Below, piece by piece: positions 1 to 5,534 of a DNA stretch of 5,720 nucleotides. The number at the start of each line of letters is the position of its first letter. Position 1 is the stretch's first letter. The DNA comes from Promethearchaeota archaeon (lineage in GTDB: Archaea; Asgardarchaeota; Lokiarchaeia; Sigynarchaeales; SOKP01). The notes under the pieces are model-generated. The model was not told the DNA's origin and did no database searches. It saw only the letters and a program-made list of their open reading frames with translations. Location of the stretch: contig JAHLWT010000263.1 in NCBI GenBank assembly GCA_019057775.1, forward strand, positions 1 to 5,720. The letters run 5' to 3'. Made by a program: the position numbers and the translations under genes.

Positions 1-5
1 TCTAT

Positions 6-29
6 GGCGCTCTCAGAGCGTTGTTTTTC
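6..29 (+). terminator. Candidate Rho-independent terminator at left edge
   Basis: A five base-pair stem (CGCTC at 8-12, GAGCG at 16-20) with a TCA loop can be lengthened by two G-T pairs, and is followed by the T-rich tract TTGTTTTT. This is the form of a short intrinsic terminator for a plus-strand gene lying to the left of the window. The stem is short, so efficiency is uncertain. No gene in the window uses it. Confidence 0.5.
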
Positions 30-45
30 AGGGGTATAAATTTTC

Positions 46-60
46 AGGGAACTTTTCCCT
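46..60. repeat. Perfect 6-bp inverted repeat, hairpin of unknown role
   Basis: AGGGAA at 46-51 and TTCCCT at 55-60 are perfect complements around a three-base loop. No T-tract follows on either strand, so it is not a standard terminator. It lies between the left-edge terminator and the promoter of the first gene. It may be part of a transcript end or chance structure. Confidence 0.4.
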
Positions 61-127
61 CCAAAGGGGTCAAAAAGCTCGAATCGCTATTTATAAGTGA
101 TATATCTTGATTATTTTGGGATTTTTA

Positions 128-157
128 TTGACTTTTTTATTTAAATAATGATATAAG
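128..157 (+). promoter_or_regulatory. Sigma-70-type promoter with extended -10
   Basis: TTGACT at 128-133 matches five of six bases of the -35 consensus. TATAAG at 152-157 matches five of six bases of the -10 consensus, with an 18-base spacer. A TG at 149-150 one base upstream of the -10 makes it an extended -10 element. Transcription would start near 164, giving a leader of about 37 bases before the ATG at 201. This is one of the clearest signs that the DNA is bacterial rather than archaeal. Confidence 0.7.
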
Positions 158-200
158 GAATTAGTTTTTAAGACTTATAGGAAAATAAAGGAGGTGAGAA

Positions 201-488
201 ATGGAGAGCAAGGCAGAGTTAGAGGCAAGATTGACCATGAATATTGGGCAGCTGTTGGATCAGGCGATTAGTGTGATGGTTGGTAAAGGGAAGGAGTTTT
301 GCTCTTATTGTGTTAACTCTTATTGGGCATCAGATTCGGAGAAGACGAGAGGATTGGACGAGATGCGGGGCGTCATGAAAAGAAATTGGTACTGTACGGG
401 TGAGGTTATTAGCAAAATGAAGTGGATTTTGAAGGATAAGCGGGACGAGATTTTGGCCAGTTTGACGAAGATTGTATCAGTAGATTAA
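201..488 (+). CDS. Hypothetical 95-aa protein with a CxxC motif
   Basis: I do not recognise this small protein. The ATG start is well set: AAGGAGGTGA at 188-197 is a near-ideal Shine-Dalgarno sequence, and a good promoter lies upstream. The product looks soluble and mostly helical, with no signal peptide or membrane segment. It has cysteines at residues 34, 37 and 65 (CSYC, then WYC). A fourth ligand is not evident, so metal binding is possible but unproven. The coding DNA is notably richer in G+C (46% over the first 100 bases) than every other gene here, and G-ending codons are common, which suggests a different history from its neighbours. It ends about 100 bases before the next plus-strand gene and may be co-transcribed with it. 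It is probably a real gene given its promoter and ribosome site; function unknown. Confidence 0.75.
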   Translation: MESKAELEARLTMNIGQLLDQAISVMVGKGKEFCSYCVNSYWASDSEKTRGLDEMRGVMKRNWYCTGEVISKMKWILKDKRDEILASLTKIVSVD

Positions 489-590
489 TTACGGGGACGG
501 TTTAGTTAAATGTACAGATTTGTGGAAAATGTGATGACGAAGATAAGAAAACAAGGGGCAAACTAAAATCAAAGATTAAAGGAGGAAAAC

Positions 591-1508
591 GTGGCTTGTC
601 CATTATGTAAAGATAAATATGAAAATGATTTATGCGGTTTATGTCAAATATCTTGGGAGTTAAGTAAATTAATTCTTGATCGCTACGAAAGATATAAGCG
701 TATTCCTCCTTATGTCCGTGAGTTCTTGCCTCAAATAAGCTTTACATTTGAACGAGATATGCAAGTTAGGGGTTTTTTTAGAATAGCTTATAAAATTGTT
801 GGATTAAAATTTTTTTATGAGACATTCAAAGAATCTAGGATGCTAAGCTTGCCAAATGAAGATTTAAAAATAATGGATGGTGAATATACGATTGCAACAA
901 AACTCATAAATCAATCAGATAATATAATGATAAAACAAGGTCCCTTAGTGAAAAAGATTCTTGAAAAGGCAAAAATAGCAAAAATTGAAGAGAGAGTTAC
1001 CTATCTGGAGCCACTAGCTCAGAGGATTTTAACAGACCTAAAAAGTGGCATAAGTTTAACTTCTAGGAGCATTGCGCATCATGAAGGAGAATTTAAAGGC
1101 ATACTGTGCATAGCTTTAGCGCTACCTATGACTGAAATAACATTAAAGACCACGGATCGCTCGCAAAAACATTTGCCGCGCACATATTGGAAATGGATGA
1201 GAGCTATAGGACGATATATAGAAAAATATATTGATGAAGAAGATGAGATTCCTTTTGAATTGAGTTGGGGAAAATTCTTTGGTGAGGGTGCTGACATGAA
1301 TATCCAGTCGCTTCAAAATATCAGATCCCTCACAGAAGACATAATTGGTATGACTGGCATAGGGTCACATATAATTGACAGTATGAGAAGAAAAAAAGGT
1401 GGTAAATTCATCATAAAAGTTCAAGATCCTATTCAAAAGTTTGCTATGAATACACGCGAACGAATCAGAGAACTTAAAAGAGAAAGAGGAATTGTCCGAG
1501 TTTTGTAA
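591..1508 (+). CDS. Hypothetical 305-aa protein with N-terminal four-Cys zinc motif
   Basis: The gene starts at a GTG, chosen because GGAGG at 581-585 sits six bases upstream and because the first residues hold the best motif. Cysteines at 3, 6, 15 and 18 form CPLC-x8-CGLC, a typical zinc ribbon or knuckle. The remaining 285 residues match no family I can name. They look soluble and alpha-helical, with short hydrophobic patches (around residues 171-180) but no convincing membrane segment, and the C-terminus is very basic (NTRERIRELKRERG), consistent with nucleic-acid or protein binding. No nuclease or ATPase motif is visible. It has its own orientation and ends nine bases from the stop of the convergent SMC-like gene, so its membership in that system is uncertain. 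A zinc-dependent DNA-binding or adaptor role is inference only. Confidence 0.85.
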   Translation: MACPLCKDKYENDLCGLCQISWELSKLILDRYERYKRIPPYVREFLPQISFTFERDMQVRGFFRIAYKIVGLKFFYETFKESRMLSLPNEDLKIMDGEYTIATKLINQSDNIMIKQGPLVKKILEKAKIAKIEERVTYLEPLAQRILTDLKSGISLTSRSIAHHEGEFKGILCIALALPMTEITLKTTDRSQKHLPRTYWKWMRAIGRYIEKYIDEEDEIPFELSWGKFFGEGADMNIQSLQNIRSLTEDIIGMTGIGSHIIDSMRRKKGGKFIIKVQDPIQKFAMNTRERIRELKRERGIVRVL

Positions 1509-1517
1509 AATATTGCA

Positions 1518-3407
1518 TTAAACAACCCTTATATCTTGAAACGGTTTCTCGGGTAACCTTGTAATAATAACAAACAGATTTTGCTCTTTAGCCATTCTTT
1601 CTAAATACTCGGTCACTTTCTTCTTTTTGTCTTTGTCATAATTTATAAAAATTTCATCAACTATAAAAAAAGGAATGTGAGGGAGGTAAGTTTTTTTCAG
1701 CGCTATCTGCAAGAGAATAGCGATTGAATATTTTTCAGTAGTGCAAAGAGATTCTAGTGTCTGCAATTTGAAGCCAGGTCTTATGACTTTCAATTCTTTC
1801 GTGTTTCTATCTAAAGCTATCTGGTCAAATTCCGAAAAACCTATCTCAGCCATTACTTTTTTCACTGTTTTATTAAAATCTGTTATAGCTTTTTCCTCAT
1901 GTTCATGCTGTTTTTGGCCAAGATATTCTTTTATATTACTCAGCATGTCTTTGTATTTATGCCAGTGAGATTTTGCCTGTTGAAGAGTTACTTTATTCTC
2001 TTTAAACAACGTAAAAGAACTCTGCTGAATCTTTCTTGTTTCATCTTCGAGCCTGGGATTTACTTTATTCAGTTTTTCTTCTATATTTTTAAGGGCCTCA
2101 TGAGACTCTTTCTCCCAGGACTCTGTTTCTTTGTCAATTACTTTTCTCTCTCCTATGATCACATTTTCTTTTTTATTTAATTTGGCTAGATCGGATTTTT
2201 TATCTTCTAATTCTTTCTCTTTAAACTCGATAAGATTTTTTAATTCCCTAATATTATATTCTTTCTCTTTTTTCGTGCTTTCAAGGTCTTCAGCATGGCG
2301 CTGTTCTTTTACAATTTTTTGTCGCCAATCCTCTCTTGTAGATGAAAGTATGTGAATTTTCTCTTCAATGCCTTCTATTTTCTTTTCCATTTCTTGGAGT
2401 CTTGAGTTTATTTGTTTGGCTGTTATTTCTGTTTTTTCGCATACAGGACAGGTGCCTTTCTCTATACCTCTATGAGAAAATACGGATATTGCATCTTCAA
2501 AAGTATCTCTTATAGTAGTAAATTCGCTTATGCCACGTCTTTTTTCATCTATTTTTTTCTCAATTTTGCTTATATTTTTATGCGCTTCTTTTTCCACGGG
2601 TGCAATGTCAAATTCGTCTATCTGTTTATTTATATCCCGTAGTTCTTCTTCTAATTTTTCTTTTTTCTTTTTCTTTCTTTCCATATCTGAATTTAGGCTT
2701 TTTATTATTTCTTGTGAAAAAATCGCATCTTCGCTTATTTTTTCAAGTTCATGGTCAAAACCCTTCATTTTCTCTATATGTTTTCGCTTGGTTTCATCAA
2801 GTCTCTCGCCCAATTTATCCCTATCTTTTATTAGATTACCCCTTTCTTTTTTTATCATCGTTATTATTTCATTTTGAGCCAAAAGCTCTTTTTCATTTAA
2901 TTCTATTCTGCTGGTTTCAATATCAGACTCATTTATCTCCGATTCGATCATATCCTTGAAATAAGCATATCTATCAGCTCGAGATAAATATTTGGGTATC
3001 CAAGAATAATCAGCATTTCCTTCAATCAGCTGTCTGATGCTTTTAGCTTCCTGTGTAAGCATGCCAGAAAGAATAAATCTTTCATCCCCATTCTTTGGAC
3101 CTTCCGGATAGGGGGAATCTTTTCGCATAACTATTCTTTCTTTTTTTCCGTCGTATTCAAGCTCAACATAACCATCTTTTTCATAGATGTTAAGAAGGCT
3201 ATCCCTTAAAATACCTTGATTTTTTGATTCTCTTATTATTTGCGGATGCATGATTGGAAAGCTTAAAACAGAAGCAAGGCTTCTTGTAAGAGTAGTTTTA
3301 CCCATCGCATTAGCAGCTTCTACTTGATTTATTTTACCTCTTGTGAATTCAAAATTCTTCTCTTCTTTAAAGCCCCCAATATTTTTAATTTTTAGCTTGG
3401 CTTTCAT
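1518..3407 (-). CDS. SMC/Rad50-like zinc-hook ATPase, resembling archaeal SMC-related (Sph/ASRP) proteins
   Basis: This is an ABC-type ATPase split by a long coiled coil. The N-terminal half-domain (about 1-155) has the Walker A motif AANAMGKTT (31-39), where the usual first glycine is alanine. Charged heptad-like helices run from about 160 to 315 and 330 to 510, joined by the zinc hook CPVC (320-323), through which two molecules can dimerise around zinc. The C-terminal half has a divergent signature (LESLCTTEKYSIAI, 551-564), Walker B FFIVDE (580-585), a D-loop-like NYD and a C-terminal TRLPE where Rad50 has its switch histidine. The NIGG start, degenerate Walker A, roughly 630-residue length and LPE ending recall, from memory, haloarchaeal Sph/ASRP proteins more than SbcC. 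It is the last gene of the operon, with AAGGAGG six bases before its ATG and 23 bases overlapping the previous gene. No SbcD/Mre11 nuclease is encoded. It probably clamps or bridges DNA. Confidence 0.9.
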   Translation of the reverse strand: MKAKLKIKNIGGFKEEKNFEFTRGKINQVEAANAMGKTTLTRSLASVLSFPIMHPQIIRESKNQGILRDSLLNIYEKDGYVELEYDGKKERIVMRKDSPYPEGPKNGDERFILSGMLTQEAKSIRQLIEGNADYSWIPKYLSRADRYAYFKDMIESEINESDIETSRIELNEKELLAQNEIITMIKKERGNLIKDRDKLGERLDETKRKHIEKMKGFDHELEKISEDAIFSQEIIKSLNSDMERKKKKKEKLEEELRDINKQIDEFDIAPVEKEAHKNISKIEKKIDEKRRGISEFTTIRDTFEDAISVFSHRGIEKGTCPVCEKTEITAKQINSRLQEMEKKIEGIEEKIHILSSTREDWRQKIVKEQRHAEDLESTKKEKEYNIRELKNLIEFKEKELEDKKSDLAKLNKKENVIIGERKVIDKETESWEKESHEALKNIEEKLNKVNPRLEDETRKIQQSSFTLFKENKVTLQQAKSHWHKYKDMLSNIKEYLGQKQHEHEEKAITDFNKTVKKVMAEIGFSEFDQIALDRNTKELKVIRPGFKLQTLESLCTTEKYSIAILLQIALKKTYLPHIPFFIVDEIFINYDKDKKKKVTEYLERMAKEQNLFVIITRLPEKPFQDIRVV

Positions 3408-3543
3408 CTTTTTCCTCCTTTTTTCTTTGGATTTTTTCTACTAGTTTTTCCAGGAATTCTGATACTTTTGATTCTAAATTTTTTCCCACGGAAGACTTGG
3501 AAATTATTTCTTCAATTTCTTCGATTTTTTCTTTTTCTAACAT
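3385..3543 (-). CDS. Small charged helical protein, 52 aa
   Basis: This short gene is placed by a perfect AGGAGG (minus strand of 3549-3554) five bases before the ATG at 3543. A longer reading from a TTG at 3579 would put this ribosome site inside the gene and is less likely. The product is almost entirely lysine, glutamate, isoleucine and leucine, with repeats of the type EEIEEI and FLEKLVEKI, and would form one or two amphipathic helices, likely pairing as a coiled coil. I recognise no family. Its last codons overlap the start of the SMC-like gene by 23 bases, so the two are translationally coupled. That arrangement suggests a small partner that binds the coiled-coil ATPase, perhaps as a kleisin-like or regulatory subunit; the partnership is inferred from position alone. 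Confidence 0.75.
   Translation of the reverse strand: MLEKEKIEEIEEIISKSSVGKNLESKVSEFLEKLVEKIQRKKEEKDESQAKN
3414..3420 (-). promoter_or_regulatory. Strong ribosome binding site of the SMC-like gene, inside the upstream gene
   Basis: The minus strand reads AAGGAGG here, six bases before the ATG at 3407. It lies within the last codons of the 52-residue gene, so ribosomes finishing that gene pass directly over it. This fixes the start of the SMC-like protein and indicates translational coupling. Confidence 0.85.
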
Positions 3544-3548
3544 AAGAG

Positions 3549-3554
3549 CCTCCT
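3549..3554 (-). promoter_or_regulatory. Ribosome binding site that sets the start of the 52-aa gene
   Basis: The minus strand reads AGGAGG, followed by five bases and then ATG at 3543. It is the reason to choose this ATG over the upstream in-frame TTG at 3579, which has no such site. Confidence 0.85.
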
Positions 3555-3582
3555 CTTTTCTATATGTAATCGTAAACAATTA

Positions 3583-4251
3583 TTAGCTATTTCCCGAAGC
3601 TGGGAATATTTTTTTAATAAATTTATCTTTTATATAGACTTCAAAATAATTTCTTAAAAGCTTAATTATTATTTCTTTTTTTGCGTATTTTTTTCCTAAA
3701 TCATAATATTTTGTATGAAAAAACTTAAATTTTCCTAATGAATTTGTCCTTCTTTTGATTCCCGTTGAGAAATTTTTAAATAAGTAATTTTTTATATACT
3801 CTCCTCTATAATAAACTTCAAAAAACTTTCCATCTACCACGATATTGATTATTTTACCTGCATAATTTTTTTCTATATAATAAACATTATAAAATAAGCG
3901 AAATTGTCCTAGAGAGCTTATTTTTCTTTTAAAAATTAAAGAATTTAGATTAAAATTGATATTTAGAATTGATATTTCTTTTGTTTTCAGAAAATTACAT
4001 TCCCAATCATTCATTTTTTCGACTTCTGACTTTATTCTAATCAATTCATCAATCATATTATTTTCATTTGCCTTCAATAAGGTGCAAAATCCAAGAGGTT
4101 TAGCTAAATTCCTGTCACTGGGCATTATCCCCATTGTATAAAGAACTTCAATATTGAATTTATCTTTATTCGCATCAAACCATTCAAATATTTTGTCAAT
4201 ATCTGATCCCGTAATCTGCATAAATACCCTAGATTTTTCTCCTTCTACCAT
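3583..4251 (-). CDS. 222-aa protein with two tandem transposase-type C-terminal beta-barrels
   Basis: The C-terminal half holds two copies of one unit, residues 109-158 and 167-217. They share the framework SLG-x-F-x(2)-F, YY, KxYA, FEVY and a final IK, at roughly 40% identity. The pattern matches, from memory, the small SH3-like beta-barrel at the C-terminus of DDE transposases and integrases of the IS481/Mu-C type, which contacts DNA ends; here the catalytic DDE core is absent. The N-terminal 100 residues (ITGSDIDKIFEWF, then LGFCTLL) match no family I know. The DNA is extremely AT-rich (18% G+C over 3901-4000). The start overlaps the AAA+ gene's stop by seven bases and uses a G-rich ribosome site (GAGAGGGGGG). 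A later Met at residue 11 lacks such a site. I infer a DNA-binding adaptor co-opted from a mobile element; no enzyme activity is visible. Confidence 0.85.
   Translation of the reverse strand: MVEGEKSRVFMQITGSDIDKIFEWFDANKDKFNIEVLYTMGIMPSDRNLAKPLGFCTLLKANENNMIDELIRIKSEVEKMNDWECNFLKTKEISILNINFNLNSLIFKRKISSLGQFRLFYNVYYIEKNYAGKIINIVVDGKFFEVYYRGEYIKNYLFKNFSTGIKRRTNSLGKFKFFHTKYYDLGKKYAKKEIIIKLLRNYFEVYIKDKFIKKIFPASGNS
3601..3927 (-). repeat. Tandem duplicated barrel-domain coding units
   Basis: Codons 109-158 (3778-3927) and 167-217 (3601-3753) encode the two homologous barrel domains. They align over about 50 residues with a single one-residue gap. The duplication is clear at protein level but has decayed at DNA level, so it is old. 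Confidence 0.8.
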
Positions 4252-5054
4252 GCCCCCCTCTCTATAAGAAATACCATTGCTTCCCGTTCTATATCCCTTA
4301 TTGAAACAATATTTCCTGAGTCTATTTTTTTTGATATTTCTAATAAGACGTTATTTTTTATGTTTTCTCCTATTTCGCCTGCGTTCTTTATAATCTCATC
4401 AGCTATGAAGCGAAGGGAATTTTTGTCAGGAGGCATAAATTTTATAGGATACAATCTATCTCGTAACGCATCATCAACTAGTTCAGGTTTATTTGTGGTA
4501 GCGAATATAAAATTTCGTGAAGCGTCAATCTCGTCCATGGCATGAAAAAAAACAGAGTTTATTGAATAGTGCCACTCTTTAGATATATCAGCACTTCTTG
4601 AAAGCATTAGTGATTCAATATCATCAAATAGAATTATCAGTCTTGGATTATAAGACTTATTTGAAGGCTTCAGTCCTTTTAAATAATCATGGAAAGAAAA
4701 AACAGCTTTCAAGGTATTTTCAGCATCTCCCCACCTAGGCGTAGCAATAGTTGCTCCATCAACAAAGAGAAAGAATATCTCATTCTTATTTTCTTCGTGA
4801 TGAGATAGAAGAGAACGAGCCACCTGCTTGACTAATTCTGTTTTCCCTGTTCCAGGTATGCCCTCAAAAAGAAAACCTTTTAGTGGTGATCTCTTCCCTG
4901 TTCCTTTTGTAAAAAACGTCCGAACTATACCTACGCATTTATTAAATATATCTTTATTAGCAGGTATTATTTCTAATGGTTGAATTTCAGAAATCGGTTT
5001 GCTGAAAAGCTTTAGCTTATTCCATATGTTCTGTGATAAATCTTCTTTAAACAT
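4245..5054 (-). CDS. Classical-type AAA+ ATPase
   Basis: A single AAA+ module fills the 269 residues. Walker A is GIPGTGKT (65-72). A pore-loop-like region follows (PRWGDAENTL, 106-115). Walker B is LIILFDD (139-145), with Asp-Asp in place of the usual Asp-Glu. Sensor 1 is ATTN (185-188), likely arginine fingers are R198 and R200 in ALRDR, and a sensor-2-like arginine lies in SIRDIE (251-256). Such proteins form hexameric rings that remodel proteins or load partners on DNA. The N-terminal part is only about 55 residues, so substrate choice probably comes from a partner. The DALRDRL stretch faintly recalls Pch2/TRIP13, but no HORMA protein is present, and Orc/DnaC-like loaders remain possible. 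The ATG lies nine bases after the regulator's stop, in the same frame, with only a weak AAGAAA before it, so coupled translation is likely. The second residue of Walker B should be checked for hydrolysis. Confidence 0.9.
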   Translation of the reverse strand: MFKEDLSQNIWNKLKLFSKPISEIQPLEIIPANKDIFNKCVGIVRTFFTKGTGKRSPLKGFLFEGIPGTGKTELVKQVARSLLSHHEENKNEIFFLFVDGATIATPRWGDAENTLKAVFSFHDYLKGLKPSNKSYNPRLIILFDDIESLMLSRSADISKEWHYSINSVFFHAMDEIDASRNFIFATTNKPELVDDALRDRLYPIKFMPPDKNSLRFIADEIIKNAGEIGENIKNNVLLEISKKIDSGNIVSIRDIEREAMVFLIERGAW

Positions 5055-5063
5055 TTTCTTTTA

Positions 5064-5402
5064 TTATTTTTCTTTTTTTTCTTGCGTTTTCGATTCCTTA
5101 TTAAGGATAGTGTTTACTGCTTCAATCCCTTCAAAAGTCTCTAGCACTTTTATGGGCTTTTTTCCTTTGAGATTATCGTTCGGGCTTTCAAGCCATTTTT
5201 TTGCTATGCTACCAAATACCGCCTTTACTCTCTCGGCGAGAGAGTTAATTAACAACAATTTATCTTCGGCCAAACCGCTGGGCTTAGAGATCCCTCTTTC
5301 CCATCGAGAAACAGTAACTAATGTGACACAAATAACGCGAGCAAATTTTTCTTGAGAAAGAGAAAGTATTTTTCTTAATTGCTTTATTTGTTTTTCGTTC
5401 AT
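5064..5402 (-). CDS. XRE-family regulator with Xre/MbcA/ParS antitoxin domain
   Basis: Residues 6-55 form an XRE helix-turn-helix (LSQEKFARVICV then TVSRWERGISKP, the recognition-helix region). Residues 63-101 match the Xre/MbcA/ParS toxin-binding domain (old DUF2384): A-x(2)-WLESPN-x-NLKG-x(2)-P, then LETFEGIEAVNTIL. In RES-Xre toxin-antitoxin pairs this domain caps the RES toxin, an NAD-degrading enzyme, while the HTH represses the operon. The last dozen residues are lysine- and glutamate-rich. No RES gene is next to it; the next gene downstream is the AAA+ ATPase, nine bases away and in the same frame behind a double stop (TAA TAA). It leads the operon, with promoter and palindromes just upstream, so it is the probable autorepressor. 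The transcript leader is only about 12 bases and carries only a GGA as ribosome site. Confident in the family; the role as system regulator is inferred. Confidence 0.92.
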   Translation of the reverse strand: MNEKQIKQLRKILSLSQEKFARVICVTLVTVSRWERGISKPSGLAEDKLLLINSLAERVKAVFGSIAKKWLESPNDNLKGKKPIKVLETFEGIEAVNTILNKESKTQEKKEK

Positions 5403-5420
5403 AATTAAATCCGAAAAATT

Positions 5421-5449
5421 ATTTTAGTAGATAACTTGATAATTGTCAA
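5421..5449 (-). promoter_or_regulatory. Sigma-70 promoter of the five-gene operon
   Basis: On the minus strand TTGACA (complement of 5444-5449) is followed by 17 bases and TAAAAT (complement of 5421-5426). The -35 is perfect, the -10 matches five of six and the spacing is ideal. Transcription should begin near 5414, leaving roughly 12 bases before the ATG at 5402. No equally good promoter was seen between the downstream genes, so this one probably drives all five. Confidence 0.8.
5436..5449. promoter_or_regulatory. Palindrome over spacer and -35: candidate operator 1
   Basis: TTGATAA and TTGTCAA form seven-base inverted arms with one mismatch and no spacer. The site covers the -35 box and part of the promoter spacer, where a bound XRE dimer would block RNA polymerase. 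Confidence 0.5.
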
Positions 5450-5470
5450 ATCATTTTATTAATCATTTGA
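5446..5470. promoter_or_regulatory. Palindrome overlapping the -35: candidate operator 2
   Basis: TCAAATCATT (5446-5455) and AATCATTTGA (5461-5470) are inverted arms matching at nine of ten positions around a five-base spacer. The site overlaps the -35 and is adjacent to the first palindrome. Size and position fit an XRE-dimer operator for autoregulation. Confidence 0.6.
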
Positions 5471-5534
5471 TTAAAGCAATAAGGGTGAGATTGTGTCGCA
5501 GAATCGGTATTATGTCAACTCGCTAGTATTATAA

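Noticed and set aside
489..510. ACGGGGACGGTTTA after the first gene, resembling GGGGACGG-type sequences near REP-associated transposases
   Set aside because: Only one copy is present, with no partner repeat or transposase, and the resemblance is from memory.
1741..2959. Several plus-strand reading frames rich in Phe, Ser and Leu opposite the SMC-like gene
   Set aside because: They are antisense shadows of the Lys/Glu-rich coiled coil, lack ribosome sites and have compositions expected from the complementary strand.
1518..3407. SbcC of an SbcCD nuclease pair
   Set aside because: It is much shorter than typical SbcC, has divergent ATPase motifs, and no SbcD gene is adjacent.
3385..3579. Longer 64-aa form of the small helical protein from a TTG start
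   Set aside because: The AGGAGG site lies inside it and points to the ATG at 3543.
3583..4251. RES toxin partner for the Xre-type regulator
   Set aside because: No RES-type Arg, Glu and Ser pattern or GGRW-like stretch is visible; the C-terminal half is explained by two barrel repeats.
4245..5054. CBASS-type TRIP13 ATPase
   Set aside because: Only faint similarity around the arginine fingers; there is no HORMA protein, nucleotide cyclase or effector in the window.
4999..5355. Plus-strand frame of 118 codons opposite the XRE gene
   Set aside because: It lies across the regulator and the AAA+ start, both strongly supported by motifs, and has no ribosome site.
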